A stretch of DNA of 64,000 bases from Rhyacophila brunnea (lineage: Eukaryota; Arthropoda; Insecta; Trichoptera; Rhyacophilidae), in contig JAGYXB010002038.1 in NCBI GenBank assembly GCA_022495005.1, forward strand, positions 62,001-126,000, given 5' to 3'. This document shows positions 44,410 to 57,277 of this stretch, in pieces. Position numbers and translations under genes: made by a program. Numbering within the stretch: the stretch's first letter is position 1; each line of letters begins with the position of its first letter. The notes under the pieces are model-generated. The model did no database searches. It saw only the letters and a list, made by a program, of their open reading frames with translations, and was not told the origin of the DNA.

Positions 44410-47400
44410 GGTACATGTATCTATAGAAACTTAATATTTCTTATTTCTCCAAAGTAGGTGCTAATTATTATCCATGTTCATAGTAATAATAAATATTACT
44501 ATCTTTCAAAATTCATTGTTAGCATGATGTCGATGGTTTGTCATAAGTAGGTTTTACGGTTTAACTAATGTACCTAATTATAAATAAATTCGCGGCCGCG
44601 CTATTCATGGTAACTGTCTTATATGATTACAAAATTCTCATATTAAAATTATGTAAGTCAATGTAAAAGTAAACTAATCAGTTTGTATTGAATCTTTGCT
44701 ATAATATTTATAAAGAATACAGCATCTATAAATACAAGATTATATAATCAAGTTGTGGATTTAAATTTTGAAAATACGCATAACATTTTTTCGTCGACTT
44801 TCGTGGGAAGGACAATATTATGTGCAGGGCACGTATGTACATCTGCGAATGAAAGAAAGAATGTATTATGCGAACGCACTAAAGGCGAAGTTTACTTGGA
44901 GGTTTCAATGGGTTGATGGCGCGGATGGTGGATGATCATACAGCTTAGAGTTTACTACTCTAGGAGTAGATATCCATCCTGAGTTGTAGAGATACATATA
45001 ATGATGATGATATTAATAATTGATGAGACATTACACAATACCAACATGTTTTCCTCAGTCTGTGGAAACGACACTCCAAGTTTTTATATTTTTATGCTTA
45101 CCTTTTTTTAAATGTAGTTAAGTTTTTTCGAAATTCATAAAAAGATTTTTGAATTATTCATTGGTTTAATGTAGATGTTTTACTATATTATTTTAATCCA
45201 AAGAAAATTGTTTTTTTTTTTTTGAAAAATATAATTGTGTGTGTACCTACCTATACTTCGATCTCGACCTTTGATATGGTTCCATAATTCATATGCTGTT
45301 GTTCTAATGTCTCAAGTAAAACCACAGTATTAAACAGCACTCCCCTTAAATTAAACTCAGATTTTTGACGTAATAGAATGAATAATAATAACATAATAGG
45401 CCAAATTCGAAAAACACATCTGACTTTTTGCTGTACCTATATTAATTAAAAAAGTCACATTATATTTTTTAATTAATCAATTATTTTTAAGTAGTTCAAT
45501 TGATGTAGCATACAGTAACTTACAAACTATGTTTTTTTTCATAATGTTACACGAGTGTTATTTGTACATTATTATAAAATCTCATTTGAATTATAAAAAT
45601 TGGGTGCAATAAAATAACCACCTTCCTACCGTTCATTTCATAAAAAAATAATCAATACAATATATCAGTACATTCTAATCCTAATCATTCTTGGAACCTT
45701 GGAAGATATACTTCTTCAAAGGCAGCGAAGAAAACGAGCGAATCACCTTGGATTTTTGAAGATGAAAAACCATTCAAAACCCCGATTATGTAATTAATAG
45801 TTAGTAACTATAATGTAGCCATGTAGGTGCTATGGACCTGTTCGTTATCTTTATCTTGAATAAATCATATTATAATTAAATAGTAGTTAGATATTCTTCC
45901 AGAAATTTAATTACGGTTTTTTTTAAATGTCACAAATGGCTTGAAAATAATTATAAAATATGAGTCACGAAGATGAATAAAGTTATAGTTTCGAAAATAA
46001 TGATGATAATAAATTTACAGTTACAATATTCAAGACAAAGCAAACTTCGAACACGTGCGGCTGAAAACGCAGAAAGATATATGAGTTCAGTAAAATTTTC
46101 CTGTTTGTAAAATACGATTGCAGAAAGCATGTTTATATGGCCGTTAATCTGGAAACAGTTTTGGCCCCATTATCTTTGTATAAACGTAAACAATCCCATT
46201 GGTCGGGCACTAAAGATTTATTCAGTGAACACCACTTCCAACTTTCGTATTGTTCAGGATGCTTAATGGGTTATTTAATGGCTATAATATAAAACAAGAC
46301 AATCAATAGTGAATAGACATAATATAATATAATAATATACCCACTTACGTATATGTCTTTCGTTGTGCATAAGAGCAAAATAATAACACGAATGTTTCAA
46401 AATATCGATGTCTTATATTATAACGTTATATAAAAACGTTTTCATCTTGTGGCGCTACGCGATAAAAACTCAAACTTATTGTTCGAAATTTAAATTTTGA
46501 CGAAACCTTATAGGTATATTTCGTCACGATGAAAAGACGTGCAACATGGAGGTTATACTGGATTATATTTGAATAAAAATATTCATACAGACGGAACGAA
46601 TACAATGAGTATATTATATACCTTTATGTGTGGTATTTTTTACGAAAAAACTTGTTCGAAGGAAAATTGTCTGAAACTATCGGTCCGATTTACAAATACC
46701 AGCCTTAAGAGTTTTCGTAGATCAGCACTTTGCCAAACTAATAATTTGTACGAATTTAAAAAAAAACAGTATACACACCTAGCATTTTTACGACATTAAT
46801 TACATACATATTAAAAAAAAGCGATGTTCCACATAGATTGTATAGGTACTGAAATTGAAATAAATTTGTAAGTATTAAATAGTACATAATAACGTTGGGT
46901 ACTCATTATATAAGATAAACTACTGTAATCATTCTAAAATGGTCCGGATTGTAATTAAATTTAAATATAATTTTCGGTTCTTGTCGGTTTACAAGAAACC
47001 AGCGACAGATATACCTAGGTAGTGGATTATTTTTTAGGTTAGGTTAAGTTTAAATTCTTGAATTCATGTTTTTGCCAAAATCGGCTATGAAAATTGGCAC
47101 AGTTCCTGCCTGGCTTGATGTAAACCGACTTGTACCTAATTTTCTTTATTAAATGTCATACAATTAATAGTCATTAGGTAGGTACGTAGCGTTTTCCAAA
47201 ATGGGCACCGAGATTTTTCATTTTCCGACATCGGGCCGATCCGCCGATTACTGCCTCTAGGTTGCGAATAAACCCGCTTTACACACTTGTGCTACCAATT
47301 ATATTTACTACGCATATAATTTATTGAAATTAAACCATCTGCAATGACGAATAACTTAATAAATCAATATCAATTTACGTAAGTACTTATAAATAATTTA

Positions 47401-48570
47401 TTATCTATGTATGGTTTACGCCACACATCACAATAATTGTGTAAGTATAATAAATAATTGTCGCAAGCATTGAATTTCTCTCACGTGTTGTTGGATTTTT
47501 TTAGTAAGCTAAGATTAGTCTTTCAAATAATACAGATGCTAAGCGGATGATATAATAAATAAAAATGATGACATTCTCTCGTTACAAAATATAAGTAAAT
47601 AATATTATGACAACAGGCCATGCTAGAAAAAAACTGTTATCTAAAATCTGTTAAATGTGTAAGCCGCAATGATGAAAATATTTTAATGCAACATATGGCT
47701 GACATTTTCATCTGTTCTTTGTGTTGGTCGAAGCAACTCACCCTCACAATAATAATTCTATTAATTATGTACATTAAGTTAGTAATCAAATACAAATTAT
47801 GTCTTAAAAAAACGAATGTCCAAAATGTGGAAAAGACTTACGAAAATTATTGTTTAATATGCAACAAGCATACTATAAATAAACTATAAACAGCTACGAG
47901 GATTTGAGCTTTCGATTCTGGATCCCTGTATTGCGTCCTTTGTTCTAATGTGAACGAAAAGATTTTATAATAAATATAATGTGCTTTCTGAATTGTTAGT
48001 ATTTTAGAAACCTACCTACTTATATTTTGTTGGTATTCGAACTGGTACGAACGTATTAGAAAAACATCAAGTCATGCTGCTTGATAAATCCCAGTTAAAG
48101 TACACATTATAACAGACTATGTGCCAAATTTACAATAAATTATTAAAAATACCAAATTAAATATAGCGTCGATGGGTCAACATAATCTGCGTTGACATTA
48201 GACAAGTCTGTTTACATCGGTTTTTACATGATAACATTTTATTGTCTTGGAATGGATAGCGGTGATAAAAAAATGATAATTAACAGTTGTTGTTCGACAT
48301 CTAAAACTTAATCATGGTACAAAAAGAAAATATAAGAAACTCAATTTCCATAGTGTTACACGGATAATAATATTAATCTATGGAACAATAAATTGACCGC
48401 AGACGATAGATTTTAGTTTGAGGATTTCTACATATAGGTACCTACTGTATAATATTTATGGCATTACTTTATTAGGAATAGTTAAAAGGCTAAGTCTTAC
48501 CCATATATAAACTGGACAGATACTTAAGTTCATATTATTAAGTGATATTTGTAGTGATACACATATTTAT
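44410..48570. other. Long stretch without recognised features
   Basis: AT-rich, short ORFs only (for example 46539-46799 and 47620-47889, plus) with no domains. A segment at about 44870-45010 ends in ATGATGATGATATT and could be the tail of an old retroelement, but no coding match is visible. Confidence 0.45.
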
Positions 48571-48580
48571 TTAACGTACC

Positions 48581-49184
48581 TAGAGTTGGGTATTTCCCGA
48601 GAAATTCTCAATCTCGAGATTCGGGATTTCCCGAAATAACGAAATTTTGAATTCTCAAGATTCGGGATTTCCAGAAAAGAATTCTCGAGATATCGGGAAA
48701 TTGATAAAAAACCTGTAAAAATCCTAAAATCAGTGTAAAAACAGACAAATTCGAAAAAAATATTATTTTTTATTATTTATGTAAGAAAACAAACAAAATA
48801 GATGTAGGAAAACAAAACTAATTCAAAACATTACAAAATAGACTTTCGAAAAACACAGACTGTCAATCGCTGCGTCTGACAATCGCGTACGATTTTGAGA
48901 CACAAAATTCCCTAATGTGTTCCCTAAAATTGCGCTCATTTTCAGTCGACGTTGGCTTCATTGCGTTGAATGCCCCGATCAGTCTTTGAACGTTTCGTGT
49001 TTTCTGTCCACTTTTTCCATATAGAAAATCGATTAATATTTGATAATGAAGAAATCCCGAGAAAAGATTCTCGAGATCCGGGATTTCCCGAAATGTTAAA
49101 AATTTCAATTCTAGAGATTCGAGATGGAAAATCTCGAAAATTTCTCGAGATTTCCCCTCGAGAAATTCCCGAAACCCAACTCTA
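48581..49184 (-). mobile_element. hAT deletion derivative, 604 bp, perfect 8-bp TSD
   Basis: Begins TAGAGTTGGGTATTTCCCGA and ends CCCAACTCTA, flanked by AACGTACC at 48573-48580 and 49185-49192. The interior aligns with 29318-29844 (GACTGTCAATCGCTGCGTCTGACAATCG and TTCTGTCCACTTTTTCCATA). On the minus strand, fragments of the hAT C-terminal dimerization block appear in two frames: NERNF in one and RTRLSDAAIDSLCF in the other, showing at least one frameshift. The catalytic region is absent. The ends are built of repeated TCTCGAGA/TTCGGGA palindromes. Confidence 0.9.
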
Positions 49185-49194
49185 AACGTACCTA

Positions 49195-49924
49195 CCCATC
49201 TTATAATATTAATGTTCACAGTGAGCAAGCCATAGTTTTTTTAATAAGCTTGTGAATGTGTGCGCATGACATATTTTTTGTTTATTTGTGCATTTTTTTA
49301 TAACTGTAACTAAACTAGTCTTGTAAAACTCCTAATAATTTATCTCAGCTTTATGGAACAGTTTATACGTAGGAGTCGATCGAAAACACGAGTAAGTATC
49401 AAAAAATGTACCTACGTAAAATATAATAAATATAATTGCATAGGTAAATACTTCAATGCATTATAAGTTGTATTTATTAATAAATTATTGTTTTAGAATT
49501 TGAAATGAAAAGACGAAAACATCAGATGATTGTGGCCTTCTAAAATCCAAACGAAATTCTCCGCGAGCACATGTGAATCACAAGATGCGCGAGTTGAATT
49601 TATTTATAAATACATATTCTACAGCAACGTGGCTTTTCAGATAATGCATGACTTTACTATGCTATTAACCTTCGAGATCACTTTCTCGAAGTTTCCGAGA
49701 GGTGATAAATAAATAAATATAATATGCGAAAAAATTGTGTAATCTCTGATTCACATGTGAGCATAAATTAATTACCTGGCGATGAAAGACGTGTGGCGTG
49801 AACAACCATGTTTAGTGATGTCAAAAACTACTTAACTGATTTTTGACATCTACTTCGATACTTTCATTTTCATACAATACTGGGATCGACACTTTGTTTC
49901 AATACAATACGGATACCATATTCG
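49195..49924. other. Non-coding DNA, nothing recognised
   Basis: No gene or repeat partner seen, apart from short ORFs without domains. Confidence 0.4.
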
Positions 49925-50236
49925 TAGACTGTAGATATTCTGTAGGAGAGTGGAAACGGAGGTGACCAAAATCTTACTAATTCAATTATGTCAACCTCAG
50001 TCACTGTTTTATTTTTATATTATCATGCTTTATAGTTGGTATTGGAGGCGCATACTCAGAATCCTCTATCATTTTCCTGAGATAAGATATTCACTTAGTT
50101 GGCCATGTTTCTTAGGCGTCAGAGGATGTGACAGTTTGGACAGACTTAAACAATAAAAGAGGAATCATGAATGTAATACGGTATCTTCATTGGTATTAAT
50201 AATCCGCTCAGCTGTATCCATGGATAACTGGAAGAA
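49925..50236 (+). repeat. Interspersed repeat A, copy 2
   Basis: Direct-orientation partner of 22020-22300 (see the shared blocks there), with an extra stretch of about 26 nt (AATCATGAATGTAATACGGT and onward) before TTCATTGGTATTAA. The ORFs at 49950-50156 (plus) and 50146-50445 (minus) are incidental. Confidence 0.8.
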
Positions 50237-50318
50237 GATCGTTCTCCTCCCAGCCTCCCAGTTTGGCGCTGCCATCTTGTATCAATGTTTTTTTTACGGT
50301 GGGAAAATTTTGCTCTCT

Positions 50319-50549
50319 CAGGGCTCGAAATGACTGGAACGCCGTTCCGCTTCATGAAATCACCAAAATTATTGCTCCGTCTCAAAGAAAAAAATATTTT
50401 GACCGTTTGATCTAGATCGGCCATATAACGAAAAATCGAATACACTTTTTTTTAAATATACTTACATATAGTTAGATAGGTAACTAAGTTAATATTTTCG
50501 AAAAATTATCAAGCAAACCAGTTCGTAAATTTCTCCATTTTGAGCCCTG
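50319..50549. mobile_element. hAT-type MITE, 231 bp (pair member 1)
   Basis: Begins CAGGGCTCGAAATGACTGGA and ends CATTTTGAGCCCTG, inverted ends of about 14 bp with one mismatch. The interior matches the 51347 element (ATTGCTCCGTCT, GATCTAGAT.GGCCATA, TAACTAAGTTAATAT and GGTTCGTAAA-like phrases). The flanking 8-mers TGCTCTCT and CACACACA do not match, so the TSD is lost or the ends are rearranged. It directly abuts repeat B copy 3. Confidence 0.7.
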
Positions 50550-50915
50550 CACACACAACAGAACAGATTAATAAATATCATTCCGATAGGCTATACCCCA
50601 ATATAACTACATTTTGACGCATTGTTTTGAATTTGTGAGTGTCCTACGAAAATGAACCACACATTATAGACGTGTAATAGTGTGTGTTGCAACCTTCAAA
50701 TACACCAATATTGAATGAGCGTCAGTGCATAACTGAGAGCAGTTGTCAGAACGAAGGACAAGTTTAAAATGACATAGGTATTGTTGACACGTATTTAAGT
50801 GTCTCCCATACTCTTCCACACTCGAGATCGGTTGCTTGTTACCCCATACCCGTTTTTATATATTATCCATACACGGTATTTTAGTTCCCATTATTTATGA
50901 GTTCCCTGGTATACA
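50550..50915 (+). repeat. Interspersed repeat B, copy 3
   Basis: Contains the longest version of family B: ACAGAACAGATTAATAAATA, CCGATAGGCTATACC, GTGAGTGTCCTACGAAAATG, AACCACACATTATAGACG, ATTGAATGAGCGTCAGTGC, GTTGACACGTATTTAAGTG and CCGATCTCGAGTGTGG (reverse). Its left edge is the right end of the 50319 MITE. Confidence 0.75.
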
Positions 50916-51346
50916 CACACTAACTTTCCGTGTGGACAAATAAGTTATGCGTTACTTTTATGGGTGGGAAATTAAGGATGGTAATATATGAATAATACAA
51001 CTTTTAAGGATACATTTTGCGAATACGCTAGCCCTTTGCCTGCGGCGCTAACGTCGCTTTCAATTGTAGCGAATTAAAATAATACAATTTGGTAAGACAA
51101 ATATTTTTTTTGCAGCTATTTCAAACATTGTATAGAGGCGGCACTTTATCTAGGGACCTCGCTGATTACAATATAATAATTATTTTTTTCATGTTAGGTA
51201 CATCCATTTTTAGAAGAGATAGATAAACCACTATTACACTATTGCGCATATATAACTCATTCCTTCTCCTTTTTTCTCTCCTCTACACTCATGACCAAGG
51301 GCCATAAACTCTTTTTCTGTATAGCTATTATCGTGAGACCTAAATG

Positions 51347-51578
51347 CAGGGCACGAAATGGATCGGAGCGCACCGGAGCACCGTACCGGTTCGTGAAATC
51401 GGTAAAATTATCGCTCCGTCTAGTGGAAAAATAATTTGACAATCTGAGCTAGATAAGCCATAATCAAAAATCTAACACACTTATTTTTATAAAATACGCA
51501 TAAATTTTGATAACTAAGTTAATATCTTCAGAAAACTTCGAGCGCTTCGGTTCGTAAACTTTTCAATTTCGAGCGCTG
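51347..51578. mobile_element. hAT-type MITE, 232 bp (pair member 2), 7/8 TSD
   Basis: Begins CAGGGCACGAAATGGATCGG and ends CAATTTCGAGCGCTG. The flanks CCTAAATG (51339-51346) and TCTAAATG (51579-51586) agree at 7 of 8 positions. It has the same interior as the 50319 copy and lies in the same orientation about 1 kb away. No ORF. Confidence 0.75.
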
Positions 51579-51599
51579 TCTAAATGTGATAAAGATAAA

Positions 51600-54500
51600 A
51601 GGCCGTATGACCTTGTTGCCTCAAACTGTGAATACATAATAATATGTAATATTACATATATTCAATCAAAAATCGCAAAAAAATGTCAAGACAATTCTTT
51701 AGTTGTGATAGATACTTCGATTATTTTTTTTTGATTCTGTAACGAAAAAATATCGATATTTTCTTTCGATAGTATACGATGACAATGTGACATCTCTAAA
51801 TTTACGCTAAATGACTTGACTGATAAAACTGAGTAATATGAATACATAATATATATTTTTTCCCACTATTTCATAAAACATTTTACGGATATTATGTTGC
51901 TATGTAATTTATTATGAAACTGAAATTTGAACGTCGGATTATTTAAATTAATGAATCATATATTTTCGCTGGGTTCGAACGCGTGTTTTTTTTTTGTAAA
52001 TTAAAGTAATGTGTTTGAACATTGAAGCAATGAGTAATGAATTTTATAAAGTACATAATATTATTCACTTTACTCTTATCGTCTAATCTAAGCATTAAAT
52101 ACCGAAATTGTTACTTGTCGCGCTCCCGCGGTGTAGTAGTGACACGTGACATAATATGTATATTATATTCTGACATAAATAAAGGTAGAATATCAAATTA
52201 TATTACATACTTATATTATAAAAATACGGAACAGTAGGGACAATATCACAAAGTTGGAAACATGAAAATTATTAATATAGATACTAAACAGGTAATTTAT
52301 CACGATAACGAAAGTCGATTTGAAATAAATAAAAGAGATTGAAATTATTCACAATGAATATTATTCAAGACAGTGAGTTATTTAAAAAATCTCTTCGTCG
52401 TCATCGATAAAATCGTTTACTTATAGGTATTCTAGGTAGGTAAACCTACTACATACTTAACAGTTCCTGTTTGTTCTGTCAAAATCTACTGGACCAAAGC
52501 TTTCAAAGCTTTGAGACTACATCGTTGGTACCAGTATAGTATCTACCTAGTTTCTTCTCGATATCTCAAAAGGTTTTAAAGTTAAGGTAAAACTATAGAA
52601 TATGTATAATGAAGTAAACTGTAAAGTGATCAGATAGCAGCGTTGGAGTGGTGAGGTGATGTGCGGGAAGTGGGAGAAGTGGGGCGCGCGCCTTGATACA
52701 ATCTTTGTCTATCTATATCATTGATTTGAAATTACTTACGTTCGAAACAAATCCATTTATTTCTGCATGCTGTATACTTGTATTTATATCTGTCGATTTT
52801 TCTGTCAGTTCACGACGAAATTGTGAAAGATCGCCAGTATTAAATAAATTTATCTAAATAGTTCAAATGTATTAAGTTTCAGTTTCGTTTGCTTTTTTTA
52901 AAGTATCTAGGCGAGTGGGTACCAATAAAAAGCTATACGTATTATAACAAAACATATGGAAACAATTAATTATAACAGTAAAATTGTGTGATCATAACAA
53001 TTAATTAATTAATTTAACAATCATAATTGTACAATATCTTTAAACCTGTAATTAAAAATAATCATTATTACGTTATGCACTACAGTTTTAAATATTACAT
53101 AAGAGAAGCAAAAAAAAAAATGGTGTCAGTACGAATTATTGTAAAAAAAAAATCATGAAAACCTGCCAACATCTGTAGCATGTCAAATGGAATATCGTCA
53201 CTAGCGGCGTAATGTCTAGCGATCTATAAGTAAAGATACCGACGTCCATGTGGACTTTTCAAAAATCAGCATGTCCAAAGCGAGCTGTCACACGATACAA
53301 CTCTTTCAACTTTCGCCAAAAAGAGTTTTTTTAATTATATTTTTTTTCGCCGATCGTGCGTTTTTCCACGAAAGCCAAACGTGCCTCAGTGTAGAGCGCT
53401 AAATTCAAATTGGATAGTATTCTTTTTATTCTATTCACGCTTAATGACTCTTTCTGCGATAATGGAACCTGATGATATTAATACCGTTGCCATAACAACT
53501 TTTATATCATTGCGCTGATCTCTGTATTTTTCGCTATGGCTACCGAATTGGAAAGTGGCCACTTTCGTTAGGAACAGGTGAAGTGTTACAGGAGGCCAGG
53601 GCCCAGAACTCACCTCAGGCAATTCTGCCTGAAAATGTCTCTCTGAGGCGGACGAAACCAGTCCAGATTTATTTATAATTAAAAGTGGAAAAATTACTAT
53701 AAAAATATGCGTTTTATTAAATTAAATTAATAATACAATGCGTTTCCACCTTGAATTGACAGTTAACACAATAAAAGAAACTACTTAATAACTTCAAAAA
53801 TGCTCAAATAAACCAAAAATCTACCATATTGTAAAACAAATGAAGCTGAAAATAGTAATAATTGTGGATACTGATTTGATAATATGCAATTCATTTCGTA
53901 TTGCAGATTCACTTGTATCAAGTTTCACACTTGTGATTAAATTTGAAGTTTATATTAAAACGTTATTTTAAAAACAACTTGCATTGGTGATACAAAGCTT
54001 AAAGAAGATTTTTTTTTCAAATGAACGAAATTTATTTATATATTTAGTCAAACAATCGCGTAAAACCACAAATAATTGTAACCATGCAGATAACCAAATT
54101 AAACTGTCAGTAAAGGACGCCATTTTATTTATTATTTACAAATTATGTAAGTAACCTTGATACATCGAAAATATTAATTTTTAGGCGGTTACTAATTAAT
54201 TTGTTCTGAAATCGATGTCAAATCTATAAAAAGTTCGAATGATTTCCTGCGGGCTTATAGTCCACAATCTTTGTTTTCCACATTCTTTTTCATGGTCAAG
54301 TTATCACGTTTTTTTTCAAAATATGTTACAAAGAAGTCTATTTTATCACGCAATTTCTCAGAAATTTGCCAAAGTTTCCTCTCCGTGAACCAATTAAAAC
54401 GTACGCACGTATGCAACAATTATTATTATTTATATATGTATGGTATATTCCTGCACTGTGTCCACTGAAGGAAAATGTATTAGTATTAGTACAAAAAGAA

Positions 54501-54680
54501 TTTATATTTCTAAGAAGAAAATATAATCGTAGTTATTTCTTTATTATACTAAGAAAATACAGGAATAACAACCAAATATTCGTGAAAAATTTTGTTTTGT
54601 TTCGAAAGCCAGGTATATTAAAGGTGATTTTCTTATTGATTGATTATTCAACAAGATTAATACATACTTCTTCATCGTCA
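51600..54680. other. Non-coding AT-rich DNA with one possible exon-like patch
   Basis: No recognised gene. On the minus strand at about 53595-53660 the sequence reads TTGCCTGAGGTGAGTTCTGG, which has the form of a 5' splice site (CTGAG|GTGAGT) after an open patch. I see no acceptor, domain or second exon, so this stays a note. AT repeats and short ORFs make up the rest. Confidence 0.4.
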
Positions 54681-54684
54681 TTAT

Positions 54685-55050
54685 CTTGGCCCCCACACCC
54701 TGAAGCGGGCCCCCAGGCTAAGATGTTTGGCGGCCCCCCCTACCTATCGCTTAGGGTAAAGGTAGTGTGACGCGCTGCAGTAGCTTTTTCCAAATGGTGT
54801 AGGTACTCCGTAAAATTAAGGTGTATTTTTAGCGATATTTTATATTTTTAATATGTAGGTACATCCATTAAATTTGAATATGTATTTGAATTATAGAGTT
54901 GTTAAGGTGGAGACTTTTTTTTACTATTAGAGCAAATTTGTGATCTGTGTTTATCTCACTTATCTGGTCGACTCGTTACGCCGGGCCCTTCCTGAGACCG
55001 GGCCCCCAGGCTAGAGCCCTGTCAGCCCCCCTCTTGTGGGGGCCATGGCC
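54685..55050 (+). repeat. GC-rich repeat related to the 14985-16375 foldback element
   Basis: CCCCCACACCCTGAAGCGGGCCCCCAGGC and CTACCTATCGCTTAGGG at the left, and CCGGGCCCCCAGGCTAGAGCCCTGTCAGCCCCC at the right, both recur in the 14985-16375 element. Here both GC blocks are in the same orientation around an AT-rich centre. Class unknown. Confidence 0.6.
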
Positions 55051-55059
55051 ATTATATTA

Positions 55060-57269
55060 TATCGATTGCTATATGAAGGTCTCTCTCACTGTTTCCAGTC
55101 TTCTCGGTCCAGAGTATTTACTACCTATCATCGGAACGATCTATTTGTAGTTTATTTATATTTAGATCGTTTTGAGGATGAAGTTATAGCAAACATAATT
55201 AATCGAAACCATTAAGCCTTACTACCTATTTAAGATTGGAATTCTAAATCCTATCTGTATTAATTGATAAATATTCAATTACTTCGTAGTAATAGCAAAT
55301 ACTCAAAAAGAATTGAAAATAATTTCAAAAGTAACAAGCAATTACATTTACGATTTTATTTATTCAGTGTTTGGGTAAAAAGTATTATTATCACACAATC
55401 GTAATATTATTTCATTTCAATTCTGGTATTTTTATGTAAGCAGTATTTCGTAGAATTTTTGTCTTCGCATCTGTTTCCGCGAAATCTAAAACCATTAAAA
55501 GACGTCGCGCTGCTTTTGTTAGGTGAAACGGGGAAATCCGGGAAAAGCGACGCGGGAGATTGGACGCCGAATCGCGACTCGCGGCCGCGTCGCTTACGGT
55601 ACGGGATTCACGCTCTGTTTGTCGCCCCGACGCCGCTCGCTGTTTTATTTAGATATTATTATTAAAACTAGATTTACAGCTAATACGTAGATAAATGAAA
55701 AACTAACCCAATGAATTTTAATACTCTTATCCTAATGCTTCATTAATTATTGTTATTTGATCGTATAAATTGATGTGGGCAATGCTCTTTGATTTACGAG
55801 CAGTCATAAAAAATAATACTTACATGCAGATTGTAATAATTAGTGAAGTTTCCACGGACAAGTAGTAGGTATATGATATACACTTATAGCGTGTAGCTTA
55901 ATATATATTTATATACTTACTTATACTTGTAACCTAACATAATAACACAAATATAAGAAAAAAGTAATCAACTTAAAATATTAAATTATTGAACGATCAA
56001 AAAGTCATTGTTTGTTTCATTGACGAGATTGCTTAAGAGGCATTTTTACCAAAAAGATTAAAATTATACATACTTACTTAATGATATTCTACGAATACTT
56101 GATAGCAGACGCTCCAGCATTGAAACATTATATGGTTAGCACAAAATCACGCCATTTTCCTCGGGCCAGCCCCGATTATCCTGTCATATGCACAGCTACA
56201 CAGCCATAGCTCAAACCTTCTAGGAACATCGATCTGATGTTGCATATGATGACCGCGCACATCTACCTAGCGACAGTCGCACGTGACCCCATGAAAAGTA
56301 TAAATATTTGGATTCGGCGACAGGCGAGCCAGTATTAGAATGACCAATTCGTAGGTGTGTATATGCATTCTGGTGTCTTCGACTCGCACCCGAGATGTCT
56401 GCGATTTGTTGATAGCAGCACTAGATGATTTTTCAAACTAAAAAGTCGCATTCGACCAATCTGCGGAGCCCCATTTGGCAATGTGTGTTTTGTGAATAAC
56501 GATGACGTATCGTCGACGTATTCAACACGTTGCAGACGAGACGAGTTTTGATGTGCGAGTCGGCTTACAGCTAGATTAAACCAGCATCGTTTGCGATGCC
56601 GACATCCATGTGGTTGTGCTATAATATTACGGAGTTCTGCTCTCTTGGCAGTTACCCACTACCCGGAATACTTTCCCCACTCACACGATGCGTCACTTCG
56701 TGATCACATCCGTTACCAAAGACTGATGCGTTTGCTCATGTACTCTTGTGTTTGTGACACGGTTGTACCAGTGTACTATACATTCTGAGATACATATCGA
56801 TTCGTAAAACATAAAAATTGAGACCCTTGAGTGTTGTTCAGATAAAATATCTTATCGAATAGTAATAAAAGACCATAATGTAGTACACATGCTTGGAACA
56901 GCCGGCATTTAGTTTTCAAATAATACTTTGTTGACCTCAATGCGACTCTAAGTTGGATTAATGCTGCCTCTCCATAGCCCACACCTGTACAGATAACATG
57001 TTTGCTTGAAAGACTACGATCGTCGGCACACATGGCGCCTATGTAGGTATTTACACCTAGTCCCGGATAGGCAGTCTGGAAATATACAATTTTTGTAGGA
57101 TTTGATACAATACGCCATATTATCATACTGCTATAATTATATTGAAATGCTACACAATTAAGTATCTAAATTTATAAAACCTACGATGTATAGTTTAATT
57201 ATTGTTCTTAATTAAATAACTTTAAATACTTTATAAAAGTTGTCCTTTTGGTGGATTATATCAGACATG
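55060..57269. other. Non-coding DNA with a CpG-rich patch, no recognised gene
   Basis: Apart from the CpG-rich patch at 55490-55655 and GC-richer sequence at 56270-56600, I see no gene. ORFs at 56591-56788 (plus) and 56776-57126 (minus) have no domain. Confidence 0.4.
55490..55655. other. CpG-rich compositional outlier
   Basis: Within AT-rich DNA this patch is full of CG dinucleotides (GACGTCGCGCTGC, GACTCGCGGCCGCGTCGCTTACGG, CGCCCCGACGCCGCTCGC). A plus-strand ORF (55459-55665, 68 aa) crosses it, with GETGKSGKSD and DWTPNRDSRPRRLRYG but no known domain. It could be a promoter-type CpG cluster, an exon piece or foreign insertion. Confidence 0.4.
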
Positions 57270-57277
57270 TGTTATGG

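Noticed and set aside
53431..53660. Host exon with 5' splice site on the minus strand
   Set aside because: CTGAG|GTGAGT is suggestive, but there is no acceptor, domain or partner exon in sight.
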